DNA of 64,000 nucleotides. Source: Leptospiraceae bacterium (GTDB taxonomy: Bacteria > Spirochaetota > Leptospiria > Leptospirales > Leptospiraceae). The stretch spans positions 1,685,001 through 1,749,000 of the forward strand of contig JABTUZ010000001.1 in NCBI GenBank assembly GCA_015075105.1. The letters are read 5' to 3'. Each line of letters begins with the position of its first letter. Position 1 is the stretch's first letter. Below the pieces are notes generated by a model. The model had not been told where the DNA came from. It did not search any database and saw nothing but the letters and a program-made list of their open reading frames with translations. Below, piece after piece: positions 28,562 through 36,438 of this stretch. The translations under genes were made by a program, and so were the position numbers.

Positions 28562-29023
28562 ATGAACCCTGACAAATTTGAACGAACACAGTCAAGTTTA
28601 CTCATTCCGGAAAAATACATGGATGAGTTTAATAGAAGAACAAAAATTTTTTCGAGAGAAGAATATTTTCATGCTCTTTTGGAAAGATACAGAAATGTTT
28701 TACTTTGGAAAACTTTTGATAAATTGGATTGCGTTAAGACGAAGTATCAGGAGGAAGGGCAATCTTTGCAAAAGAAGAATTTTCGCCCTGAGAATGCTGA
28801 TTGGATTGAGTTGGGAGAGTTTGCTCAATGGCTTGGCATTTCTAGGACAGCTCTTTTTACTCTTTTGCTATTGCTTGACCTTGCCGGATGGGACATAATC
28901 ATCCCCGATAGATTCTATGACGTTGCAGTTCCACCCAAGATCAGTTCGATTGCGGTCGGAGTCTATCTCTCCAAGAGAAAAACAACGCGATACAATAGGC
29001 TAATACGACATAAGATGCGATAA
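28562..29023 (+). CDS. DUF1564 family protein
   Basis: The 153-residue protein resembles the DUF1564 proteins I know from Leptospira, in which many copies occur per genome. It shares LLIPEKYMDEF, a segment LLERYRNVLLW, TKYQEEGQSLQKKNFRPEN and WIELGEFAQWLGISRTALFTLLL (in part). The N-terminal strand plus helices, and the WLGISR-TALF helix-turn-helix-like part, suggest a DNA-binding regulator of the CopG/RHH kind, but this is an inference. The ribosome binding site AAGGAG is strong. A long leader of about 170 bases separates it from the divergent gene. Confidence 0.78.
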   Translation: MNPDKFERTQSSLLIPEKYMDEFNRRTKIFSREEYFHALLERYRNVLLWKTFDKLDCVKTKYQEEGQSLQKKNFRPENADWIELGEFAQWLGISRTALFTLLLLLDLAGWDIIIPDRFYDVAVPPKISSIAVGVYLSKRKTTRYNRLIRHKMR

Positions 29024-29162
29024 AGCACGAAAGAGCCAAAAAAACAACTCGAAAAAAACAAACACCCCAAACAAGCTATTGGCGAACTATACCCAAAAAC
29101 ACAAGTTAAGTTATTTGACAGAAAAACTTGGATAGAAATAACTAAAATCTGAGGTAACAAAA

Positions 29163-29390
29163 ATGCTTTTTCCTTTAGCTTTTAACTTAGGTCCTTGGGA
29201 AATCGGACTTATTGCTCTTTTGGCACTCCTTCTATTCGGAGGAAAAAAACTACCTACACTTGCAAAAGATTTAGGATCAGGGATTAAAGAATTTCGCAAG
29301 TCTCTATTTTCTACAGAAGAGCCTCCATCGGCTCTACCGGATAATGAGTCTGTAACAATAGAAAAAACCAAAAAACAAAAAAAAGCGTAA
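29163..29390 (+). CDS. tatA: Sec-independent translocase protein TatA
   Basis: TatA forms the pore-like part of the twin-arginine system, which exports folded proteins. The 75-residue protein has a short N-terminal membrane helix (LGPWEIGLIALLALLLFG), the FGxxKLP hinge (FGGKKLPTLAKDLG) and an amphipathic helix, followed by a charged tail. No separate TatB gene is present, so this protein may serve both roles, as in minimal TatA-TatC systems. tatC starts directly after its stop codon. Confidence 0.95.
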   Translation: MLFPLAFNLGPWEIGLIALLALLLFGGKKLPTLAKDLGSGIKEFRKSLFSTEEPPSALPDNESVTIEKTKKQKKA

Positions 29391-30227
29391 ATGGGTAAAC
29401 CTACAGATTTTCGCACAGGAAAATCTGCGAAAAATATTAAAAAAACTAAGCCTAAAGCTCAAGAAATAATATTAGTTGAAAAAGAAGAACTCGCCTTAGA
29501 GAGAGAAAAATTTATGACTCTTGGCGAGCACTTAGAAGAGCTTCGACAAAGAATCATAAGAATTCTAATCACGCTCGGTGGTACTACCACACTTGCACTA
29601 TTTTTTGCATCAGATATTCACAAATTTTTTGCTCAACCGTATAAGAATGTATTAGGAGAAAATGCAAATTTCTATCAAATCAAGGTAATGGCACCCCTTT
29701 TGATGTATCTTCAAACCTCCTTTATGATTGCTATTTTAGTCACATTCCCGGTGCTTTTGTATTTACTTTGGGGATTTATTGCGCCTGCAGTCGATGAAAA
29801 GACTGAAAAATCAGGAAAATTACTAATACTCTTTTCGACAGTTTTATTCTGGGCTGGGTTGGCTCTTTGCTATTTCACAGTATTTGAAAGTATGCTAAAA
29901 GTTTTTTTGGTAGCCCTTCGTCCACCCGATATAGAAACCAAGCTCCCGATTGATGAATACTACGACTTGTTCTTTAATGTCCATTTAATCTTTGGGCTTG
30001 CATTCCAATTGCCTGTTGTATTGATTCTGCTCGGTAGAATAGGAATACTAAGCTCAAATTTTCTAATAAAAAGATGGAGAGAGGCTGTAGTCATAATCTC
30101 TATTTTTTCGGCTGTACTTTCCCCAGGCCCCGACGTTTTTTCTATGATGATGCTTTTTGTCCCCCTTACTTTTTTGTTTGGTTTTTCTTTGGTAATTATG
30201 AAAATTCTTGAAAAAAGAGATACCTGA
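29391..30227 (+). CDS. tatC: Sec-independent translocase protein TatC
   Basis: TatC binds twin-arginine signal peptides. The 278-residue protein carries a 38-residue charged N-terminal extension, then the TatC start MTLGEHLEELRQRIIRIL with the conserved Glu, six membrane helices, and the FxFGLAFQLPVV loop (LIFGLAFQLPVVL). The final segment SPGPDVFSMMM matches the usual TP-DxxxQ region. The N-terminal extension is longer than in E. coli. The gene directly abuts tatA. Confidence 0.95.
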   Translation: MGKPTDFRTGKSAKNIKKTKPKAQEIILVEKEELALEREKFMTLGEHLEELRQRIIRILITLGGTTTLALFFASDIHKFFAQPYKNVLGENANFYQIKVMAPLLMYLQTSFMIAILVTFPVLLYLLWGFIAPAVDEKTEKSGKLLILFSTVLFWAGLALCYFTVFESMLKVFLVALRPPDIETKLPIDEYYDLFFNVHLIFGLAFQLPVVLILLGRIGILSSNFLIKRWREAVVIISIFSAVLSPGPDVFSMMMLFVPLTFLFGFSLVIMKILEKRDT

Positions 30228-30243
30228 TATAATTTACAACATT

Positions 30244-31374
30244 ATGCAAAAAAATCTATTCCATAAATATCGTATCCCTACTTTTATATTTGCGATTTCC
30301 CTTCTGACCTATATTATTTTTATAATAACCGAAGATATATTGATGTCAAAATCTCCGATTAACAGTATCGGAAAAATTTACGCCGGAAAAATTTTTCTGG
30401 CGATTTCACTTTCTTCCATTTCGAGTTTGATGTCTTTTGTTCTAATCTATTCTATTCAAAAATCTCTAAAAACTCTGAATCTTCTAATCACAGAGTGGGG
30501 ACAAAATCTTTCCGATGGAGATTTTCAAGAACTCGAAGAAGAATCAGAAGAAATCGAAGACGAAGAAATTTCTGAGATTGCTAGGTCTTTTAAGATTGCA
30601 GTCTTTCAGAATAAAGAAAGAGAAGACTCAATGGTCAAAGATTTGCTTTCACTCAACACAGAAAAAGTTTCCAACAATCTTCAAAGCGAACTTTTTACAT
30701 TTCCTTTAAAACCAATAAAGCGATTGGACATATCTGTTCTACCCATCACAAGTAAAAATGCAAATTGTGATTTTGTAAGCGTTATTGAAACTGCAAACGG
30801 TTGCCTCGGAATAATGGCCGGGTTTCAGACAAACGATATTCAAGAAGCCAGCATGAAATTCAGGCTCCATGGGATTTTATCTTTAGCAGAGAAAGCCACT
30901 TCCATCCCTTCTGACGAAATACTTTCCTATATAGACTCAGCCATTCGTAAAATAAAAATCTCTAATCTGAATATAACAATTTTTACTTTAGATTCAATGA
31001 GTGGAGAATTAAAAACGATTCAATACCAAAAAAATCCGATCTTTCTATTGCAGAGCGACTCGGTAAAAACAGTTCAAGCCAATGGAGAATTTTTTAATTT
31101 TGAAAGACAGGTTTCTCAAGTCAAAACTTCTAAAATCTCAAAGGGGGACTCCATGATTTTTGTTTCTGATCGAATCCTGACTCCTCTAAATACAAATAGT
31201 GCTACTATATTAAATGAAATTCAAAAGAAAATTAAATCTGAAAGTTTGCAATTGAAATCTTCCAGAGACATTATATTGTCTATCGCAAGAAATTTAGACA
31301 CTATTGGGAAATCACTTGGGATTAGAAGCATTTTAGAAATTTTATCTATAATTGTAGTAAAGAAAAAATCCTAA
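30244..31374 (+). CDS. Membrane SpoIIE/PP2C-like protein with degenerate active site
   Basis: I use the ATG 17 bases after tatC (376 residues); an upstream TTG overlapping tatC is less likely. Two membrane helices (about 12-29 and 47-68) are followed by a HAMP-like acidic linker and a C-terminal domain with the order of a SpoIIE-type phosphatase. The counterpart of GGDFYD is NCDFVS, that of GDVSGKG is AGFQTND, and that of YTDG is VSDR. The second metal-binding aspartate thus seems lost, so it may be a pseudo-phosphatase that binds rather than dephosphorylates a partner (anti-anti-sigma type). The family assignment is by pattern only. Confidence 0.65.
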   Translation: MQKNLFHKYRIPTFIFAISLLTYIIFIITEDILMSKSPINSIGKIYAGKIFLAISLSSISSLMSFVLIYSIQKSLKTLNLLITEWGQNLSDGDFQELEEESEEIEDEEISEIARSFKIAVFQNKEREDSMVKDLLSLNTEKVSNNLQSELFTFPLKPIKRLDISVLPITSKNANCDFVSVIETANGCLGIMAGFQTNDIQEASMKFRLHGILSLAEKATSIPSDEILSYIDSAIRKIKISNLNITIFTLDSMSGELKTIQYQKNPIFLLQSDSVKTVQANGEFFNFERQVSQVKTSKISKGDSMIFVSDRILTPLNTNSATILNEIQKKIKSESLQLKSSRDIILSIARNLDTIGKSLGIRSILEILSIIVVKKKS

Positions 31375-31418
31375 AATACTTCCGAGTGTTTTTTACAACT
31401 ACTCGGAAATATTTTTTT
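31375..31418. terminator. Bidirectional terminator
   Basis: AATACTTCCGAGT and ACTCGGAAATATT pair with one mismatch around a 13-base loop. On the plus strand seven T follow. On the minus strand the stem is also followed by T-rich sequence. It ends the SpoIIE-like gene and the convergent lipoprotein gene. Confidence 0.85.
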
Positions 31419-31431
31419 AAACAAGCTATGA

Positions 31432-32022
31432 CTATAGCTTTATTTGTGAACTATTGTTTACCTCTATTTTCCAGTTGTTCATCACTTCTTCTACTACTTT
31501 TTTTGCAACTTCATTATCTAAAATATCGTGGTCCCCTACATCATAAACAAGAGCCTCTCTCCACCCCGGAATTTTAGAATCAAGCATTGGTATAGAAATA
31601 TATACTCTATATAGCTCGAGTTTACTTCCGGCAACCATTATAAAATGAGAGTATCTTATTTCCTCTAAGCCTCGCTTTTCTGCACCCTGAATTAAGCGAA
31701 GAATATACTTTGCATCATCAAACATATTATTTGACACAAACTTAGCTACAGTCTTACTATAGGTTCCGGTAAATTCATCAAAAGTAGCTGCTGTAAGTAA
31801 AAATTTACCGCTGCTATTTTTAGTGGCTTTATAGTCTCTGGACTTATCAGTTACTTTGTAAATCCAAGAAGCCTCTGCCATTTTCTTAATTGCAGTAGCA
31901 TCATCTATGGATGTATCTTTTTGTAATTTTTCTATTGCTGATTTTGTTTCATGTCCACAAAAGGCAACAAAACCAAGTATAAAACATATCACGAAAATTT
32001 TAAGTTTTTGTTTCAAGTTCAT
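31432..32022 (-). CDS. Lipoprotein of unknown function
   Basis: The start is the ATG behind GGAGATAAAT; an in-frame ATG 12 bases earlier lacks such a site. The 196-residue protein has a lipoprotein signal peptide ending in VAFC, with the acylated cysteine near residue 22. The rest is soluble, with two short glycine-poor helices and a C-terminal part rich in Val and Asn. I see no recognisable domain. It opens a region of accessory genes. Confidence 0.75.
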   Translation of the reverse strand: MNLKQKLKIFVICFILGFVAFCGHETKSAIEKLQKDTSIDDATAIKKMAEASWIYKVTDKSRDYKATKNSSGKFLLTAATFDEFTGTYSKTVAKFVSNNMFDDAKYILRLIQGAEKRGLEEIRYSHFIMVAGSKLELYRVYISIPMLDSKIPGWREALVYDVGDHDILDNEVAKKVVEEVMNNWKIEVNNSSQIKL

Positions 32023-32274
32023 ATTTATCTCCATTTCTATAATTATCCTTATTTCAAAAAACCAAGTTTTTCTGTAAATTAAAATAATAGTTCTTTATTT
32101 TAATTCAAAAAAAGAAGTTCATTCTAGTAATATTGCTTATCCTATTTTAGTCAAAATATACGTTATACGAATCTCAATATACCCAATTTTTTATTTAAAA
32201 TTTTTAGTTGCAAAATTCACCCTACACCCATAAATTACAATAAAAGTAAAGAAATATTCTATAAAGAAAATAAA

Positions 32275-32853
32275 GTGAAATTAGTTTATATTTTTTTATT
32301 AATTTGTTTAAATCAATGCACAATTGATATAAAGCAAGTCCCTGCAATTAGAGCTTCCAACAGCCCTATATCTAAAATTGATAAAGTTTTATTTTTTGGT
32401 AAATTTGATATCTATACGGCAGACCGAGAATTATTTATTAAAGCATGGAAATACTCTTTTGAGTCAATAGTTAAAAGCCATAGGATATTTAAAAATGTAG
32501 AGTCTCTTCCAGAGGATTTTGCAAATCTTCCAACTGATTATTTTATCATTGATATAGACATACGTCCAAAATTAGAAAGTGAATACAATTGGTGGTGGAC
32601 ATGGCCAGCAATATATCCATTTACAGCCTATTGGCCGTTTCAAAAAAGAACTGGAAAGTATAGCTTAGAAATAGAATATAAAATTTTCAACCAGGATGGG
32701 GAAGAAGAACTGACAGGAAAAATAATCAGGAATTCAGAACATACTGTCGACTTATATGGATTTTTTAGAACTTGGGGGATAGAAAAAATGATTGAAACAG
32801 TAAATTTAGAGGCTATGGAAGAATGTGCGAAAATTCTAAACTCTTCTTTTTGA
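32275..32853 (+). CDS. Lipoprotein of unknown function, Trp-rich
   Basis: The 192-residue protein starts at GTG and has a short lipoprotein signal peptide (IFLLICLNQC) with the acylated cysteine near residue 15. A central segment YNWWWTWPAIYPF is strikingly rich in Trp and aromatic residues, which could insert in a membrane or form a binding surface. The gene overlaps the next lipoprotein gene by 31 bases, so the two are probably coexpressed. The upstream 240 bases are AT-rich and without genes. Confidence 0.7.
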   Translation: MKLVYIFLLICLNQCTIDIKQVPAIRASNSPISKIDKVLFFGKFDIYTADRELFIKAWKYSFESIVKSHRIFKNVESLPEDFANLPTDYFIIDIDIRPKLESEYNWWWTWPAIYPFTAYWPFQKRTGKYSLEIEYKIFNQDGEEELTGKIIRNSEHTVDLYGFFRTWGIEKMIETVNLEAMEECAKILNSSF

Positions 32854-33143
32854 TTCTGATACTACTCTACTCAAACTGTATTTCACTTCAAGAAAAACCT
32901 GCCTCTGAAACCTCAACATGTATTTCTTCTATTTTTAGTTTAAATCGTAACATTCGGGAAATACAAATTACAAATAGATTAATTCAATCTGCTATATATG
33001 CAGGATCTTGGGCAGCAGCCTGGGTCGCAGGTCCAAGCGGACTTAGCTTTGCTCTTTTGGGTATCTATTTTCAATTAAAAAATAAACATAAAAGCGACGA
33101 ATTAATTGAAAACTGGAAAAAAGATCAATGCCATCCTAAGTAA
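32823..33143 (+). CDS. Small lipoprotein with a hydrophobic segment
   Basis: The 106-residue protein has a lipobox LYSNC after a short hydrophobic core, so it is likely anchored in a membrane by a lipid. A second hydrophobic stretch (AIYAGSWAAAWVAGPSGLSFALLGIYF, about 27 residues) could cross a membrane. It shares the transcript with the Trp-rich lipoprotein and ends in a hairpin terminator. No family is recognised. Confidence 0.65.
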   Translation: MCENSKLFFLILILLYSNCISLQEKPASETSTCISSIFSLNRNIREIQITNRLIQSAIYAGSWAAAWVAGPSGLSFALLGIYFQLKNKHKSDELIENWKKDQCHPK

Positions 33144-33213
33144 AAAATCTTTTTTCTTATTTTATAGTTCAAAGACACAAAATGTGAAATAGCGATAGAA
33201 AATAAGTTTTGAT

Positions 33214-33259
33214 ACTTATAGTTTTTTGAAACCTCCGTGGCTATAAGTTTTTTATTTTT
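33214..33259 (+). terminator. Terminator after the lipoprotein pair
   Basis: ACTTATAG and CTATAAGT form an 8-bp perfect stem with a 19-base loop, followed by TTTTTATTTTT on the plus strand, about 70 bases after the stop of the small lipoprotein. Confidence 0.7.
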
Positions 33260-33288
33260 GTTTAATTTTTTTAAATTTATTCCTATAT

Positions 33289-33594
33289 CTAATCAACTAC
33301 CCATCCAGCTTTTATTAATAAATCTATCTTTTTGAACTCTGAAACAATCATATCGCTCTTCATTTCCCTAATTATATACTTATCATTCATTGCGTCCTCT
33401 ATGGTTATTCTTCCAAACCCACTATCTGATTTTAATACGCAAAAACCCCTAAAAAATGATTCTATTCTCAAATCTGTGAATACTTCTTGAGTCAAATTCT
33501 GAATTGTTTTTGACCATTTTGCATTGAGTTTCTTATCATTGGCCTTTGTTGACTTTTTACTTTTTGATTTTTGGCTATTTTTCATCTTAGTCAT
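33289..33594 (-). CDS. Small basic protein of unknown function
   Basis: The 101-residue protein has a very Lys/Ser-rich first 25 residues (MTKMKNSQKSKSKKS), then a compact soluble part with SDSGFGRITIEDA and a Lys/Asp tail. There is no signal peptide, so it is cytoplasmic. The basic tail could contact nucleic acid. The family is not recognised. It ends the long minus-strand run of accessory genes. Confidence 0.55.
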   Translation of the reverse strand: MTKMKNSQKSKSKKSTKANDKKLNAKWSKTIQNLTQEVFTDLRIESFFRGFCVLKSDSGFGRITIEDAMNDKYIIREMKSDMIVSEFKKIDLLIKAGWVVD

Positions 33595-33663
33595 CTATGG
33601 CTCCTTTTTTTATCCTATCTATTTTTATCTTAAATTTTTCTAAAAATATTTTCTGTAAGATTT

Positions 33664-34563
33664 TTAAATCTTGTCGATAAATTCAAAATCCCAAGAATCA
33701 GACTTTGGATATTGTGACAATGATTCGAACAATGGGTTTTTTAAAAATTCCCATCCATTTGGATTATAGTCGCCATTGGCTTTTATCCCTTTGATGGCTA
33801 ATTTCCGACTGAATTCCTTGAAGACAATTGAAACTTCTCTACCGTCATTGTTAAAATAAACTTCAAGCCCGAGATTTGTTGAGATTAATTTTTGTTCCTC
33901 TTTCCCTATTTTCTCACCCGTGTTGGGATTTCTTGCCAATGCAGATATTCGAAACAAATGATATAGCTGATAACCCGTATCGCCCCCTGAATCAACAATT
34001 GACATTTCGCATTTAGATGCAAATGCTGGAAAAGTTTTTTTACAATATTTTAAGACTTTGGCATTGACCAATTCGGACCAATCTTTATCTACAATCTTTT
34101 TTAAATCAGTGTTTTCTTCGGATGGATTCCAGTCATAAATAGTTTTCAGATTTTTTGATTTTAGAATTTTTTTCCATTCGGTCTCTTCTTTGGCAAACCT
34201 CTCCCGTTTTTCTTTTTCACTAATGACAAACGGGATTGAATTTATATTCGGTGATTCTCCTCCGCATACTTCTAAGTATATTTGGGTAAATTTATCAAAG
34301 CCGAATTTTTCGGTGATTTTTAAAGCATTAAAAAAATAGTAAGAGTCATAAAATTTGATGCCATTTCCCTTGGTTTGAACTGCAATCAACTTTTCCCTTG
34401 AATGTTCATCCTGGAACATCGCTTCGGGATTGATTTGCTTTTCGTCTAACTTCCCTAAATCCGGACAAACATTTTTTACCGGAGTTTTTGATGCGCGCTC
34501 CTGAGGCGAAGTACAAGCCCAGAAACCAATGACAACTAACGTAAGTGTGAGTTTGATTTTCAT
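33664..34563 (-). CDS. Lipoprotein sharing its leader with the TPR lipoprotein upstream
   Basis: The 299-residue protein has a lipoprotein signal peptide (MKIKLTLTLVVIGFWAC) with cysteine 17 as acylation site. The first 50 bases of the gene and its upstream flank are nearly identical to those of the lipoprotein gene ending at 36439, but the rest is different. The mature part is soluble and charged. AAGGATTATTCAA before the ATG is a modest ribosome binding site. No domain is recognised. Confidence 0.75.
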   Translation of the reverse strand: MKIKLTLTLVVIGFWACTSPQERASKTPVKNVCPDLGKLDEKQINPEAMFQDEHSREKLIAVQTKGNGIKFYDSYYFFNALKITEKFGFDKFTQIYLEVCGGESPNINSIPFVISEKEKRERFAKEETEWKKILKSKNLKTIYDWNPSEENTDLKKIVDKDWSELVNAKVLKYCKKTFPAFASKCEMSIVDSGGDTGYQLYHLFRISALARNPNTGEKIGKEEQKLISTNLGLEVYFNNDGREVSIVFKEFSRKLAIKGIKANGDYNPNGWEFLKNPLFESLSQYPKSDSWDFEFIDKI

Positions 34564-34650
34564 TTGAATAATCCTTATTAATTATTATAAACGTAATTGA
34601 AATACCCAGGGGAATCCCATCGTTAAGAATGGAATTCCCTGTTGTCTATT

Positions 34651-35034
34651 TTATTCCTTCCTAAATTGAAGTATTCCGCTGACTAAAATAAGAACGGCGG
34701 CAACAAGCACGGCATACTGGAGAGGACTATTATCTTTCATAAGAGTGTAAACAACACTTGATGTTGAAATCAAGCCAACCAACGTTACAATACTTGCCGA
34801 GACGATTCTCAGTTCATTATCCGGTTTTACGAAATTGGCGACAGTGAGAGCGGGAACTCCGAATGCACCGATGACTGTCATGATACTTAGAATTTGAGCC
34901 ATTTCAAATCCGGAGTGCGCATTTCTTTGAAATATGGACCCGATCGCAAACACTGCCAATGCCATTGCCGCCGCCGGAAGGACAATTGCCGACCCGATGA
35001 TGGCTCCATAAAGTTTTATTGTTTTTATTATCAT
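34651..35034 (-). CDS. Small four-helix membrane protein
   Basis: The 127-residue protein is almost entirely hydrophobic, with helices at about 8-30, 45-64, 76-97 and 104-123. A strong ribosome binding site AAGGAG precedes the ATG. It is the last gene of the small-protein operon. The family is unknown. Its size and topology are like those of holin or pore-forming effectors and of subunits of small transporters, but no motif settles this. Confidence 0.7.
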   Translation of the reverse strand: MIIKTIKLYGAIIGSAIVLPAAAMALAVFAIGSIFQRNAHSGFEMAQILSIMTVIGAFGVPALTVANFVKPDNELRIVSASIVTLVGLISTSSVVYTLMKDNSPLQYAVLVAAVLILVSGILQFRKE

Positions 35035-35059
35035 TGTTTGTCTCCTTTTAATTTGCTAA

Positions 35060-35225
35060 TTATTTTTTTGTGAATATTTTTAACAATGCAATCAGCCCGA
35101 GTTCATCTTTAAATTTCCTTTTTGTCATTTTCAAGTAGCATGCGGCCAAAACATTTTTCCTCTTCCCAGTTGACTTCTTTAAAAGGATTTAAGATTTCCC
35201 GGACTAAGAATGTAGTCTTTTTCAC
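35060..35225 (-). pseudogene. Very small gene, probably frameshifted
   Basis: A GTG behind AAAGGGATCTGAA opens a 38-codon frame (KKTTFLVREILNPF..., ending at 35109). At a run of A and G (ACAAAAAGGAAA) the reading would continue in the neighbouring frame as KFKDELGLIALLKIFTKK with a stop at 35060, giving a 56-residue protein. Either the gene is a real 38-residue protein or it has lost a base. It lies between two small genes of the operon, each with its own ribosome binding site. Confidence 0.4.
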
Positions 35226-35246
35226 TTCAGATCCCTTTTTTGATTT

Positions 35247-35435
35247 TTAAAAAAAGCGGCTAAATAGACCAGAACCCTTTGCAGTGACCCTCTTCTTTCG
35301 GCGCTTTCCTATAAGAGGAGTATTTACTTTACAGAATCCAAAATCCATCGTATAGCTCACATTTAAGCCGCGTTTTGAATAGCTTGAATTAAATCCTGAG
35401 TTTTTCTTTTCTTTTGCTTTATATGTCCATCCCAT
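35247..35435 (-). CDS. Small basic protein, DUF4236-like
   Basis: The 62-residue protein starts MGWTYKAKEKKNSGFN, then YSKRGLNVSYT and GKRRKKRVTAKGSGLF. This order (MG-aromatic start, S-K-x-G-x-x-x-S, basic stretch, T-x-K-G-x-G-L) is like that of DUF4236 proteins, which are small beta-rich proteins of unknown role. The match is by memory and weak. The start follows GGAGAATTAATTT and lies three bases after the gene upstream. Confidence 0.5.
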   Translation of the reverse strand: MGWTYKAKEKKNSGFNSSYSKRGLNVSYTMDFGFCKVNTPLIGKRRKKRVTAKGSGLFSRFF

Positions 35436-35438
35436 AAA

Positions 35439-35750
35439 TTAATTCTCCATCTTCCTGTCCTTACCAAAACCTCGGCGATCTATGACCGTATACACTTCAA
35501 TATAAAAATTTCCTTTATCAATATCAGCCATGTTTACTATGGAATCATCAATCTCCTTAATAAGAGCAGTGACTTCTTCATCGTTTCTTTCTGAAAAAAT
35601 TGATAGAAGACCGGATACTATATTTCTGGACTCTATGTGGATATCCAATCTCGCCTGAATTTCATCGTTATCATTGGAAAAGATGGAGTAAATTTCCGAA
35701 CTTGGAGTTCTCACTTCCCGACAGAATGAAAATTTGGTGTCAGTTTCCAT
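35439..35750 (-). CDS. Small acidic protein of unknown function
   Basis: The 103-residue acidic protein has alternating hydrophobic/charged stretches with ARLDIHIESRNIV, NFYIEVYTV and a basic C-terminal tail. There is no signal peptide or membrane helix. A very good AAGGAGTTAAATC ribosome binding site precedes the ATG. It lies within the small-protein operon, three bases from each neighbour. The family is not recognised. Confidence 0.65.
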   Translation of the reverse strand: METDTKFSFCREVRTPSSEIYSIFSNDNDEIQARLDIHIESRNIVSGLLSIFSERNDEEVTALIKEIDDSIVNMADIDKGNFYIEVYTVIDRRGFGKDRKMEN

Positions 35751-35753
35751 GAT

Positions 35754-36098
35754 TTAACTCCTTTTTAATGCTCCGATAGTCATATCGTTGTTTGCTAGTT
35801 GATTATTCTTATCTAAAATCTGAATTTTAATTCCCATTTTGGATTTGAATAAACCTTCGACTTCCTGAACTGTATTTGATAATTTAAATGAGACTTCTTC
35901 GGCAGAACCTTTAAAATCATCAGACCGGGTGGATGCCAATGTTACATCTTCTTTTGCCGGAAAATTACTGTTCTTAATATATACCCGAACGTCAATTCCG
36001 AGAGCATTTTTTAATGCGGTTTTAAAATTCTTTACCAACATTTTGGAATGGCACGAAAATTCATCTTTTTTGAAATTATCTATAAGAGAATCAAACAT
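35754..36098 (-). CDS. Small protein with two alpha-beta repeats, paralogue of the next gene upstream
   Basis: The 114-residue protein consists of two similar units, each a helix followed by a strand: FKTALKNALGIDVRVYIKN with DVTLAS, and VEGLFKSKMGIKIQILDKN with DMTIGALKR. The next protein upstream (95 residues) has the same organisation, so both come from the duplication of one unit. There are no signal peptides, so it is cytoplasmic. The pattern could be a small alpha-beta fold used for protein-protein contacts. The start has GAGGAAATGAT in front. Confidence 0.7.
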   Translation of the reverse strand: MFDSLIDNFKKDEFSCHSKMLVKNFKTALKNALGIDVRVYIKNSNFPAKEDVTLASTRSDDFKGSAEEVSFKLSNTVQEVEGLFKSKMGIKIQILDKNNQLANNDMTIGALKRS

Positions 36099-36099
36099 A

Positions 36100-36387
36100 T
36101 CATTTCCTCAACGATGCGATAGTCGCAGAATTATCCGCCAAATTTCCACTCTGATCTTCAATTTGAGTCTTGATTCCAAATTTATCCATGAAAAGTTTTT
36201 CGACATTTCCTACTTTCATTTGCCCGGCGATTTCAATTTCTTCACCCGAATGACCAGGCTCAATCAGTTCTTTTATTGCAACATCGGGAGCAAATTTGGC
36301 ACCTTTATATACACGAATTCCAATTCCGAATTCGCTCTTGAACTTCTCCTGCAACTTGCTTACTTTTTCTCTTAAATCTACTTTCAT
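36100..36387 (-). CDS. Small protein with two alpha-beta repeats, first gene of the small-protein operon
   Basis: The 95-residue protein has unit one FKSEFGIGIRVYKGAK and unit two FMDKFGIKTQIEDQSGNLADN with ATIASLRK at the end, closely matching the paralogue downstream (GIKIQILDKNNQLANND, TIGALKR). The ribosome binding site GGAGATTAAT is strong, and the downstream gene starts one base after this gene ends. It is cytoplasmic and I recognise no catalytic motif. I recall small proteins with this repeated pattern in other bacteria but have no name for the family. Confidence 0.7.
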   Translation of the reverse strand: MKVDLREKVSKLQEKFKSEFGIGIRVYKGAKFAPDVAIKELIEPGHSGEEIEIAGQMKVGNVEKLFMDKFGIKTQIEDQSGNLADNSATIASLRK

Positions 36388-36438
36388 ATTAATCTCCTAA
36401 ATTTTGTTTTGTAATTTTTTTCTAAATTTTTGCTTTTT

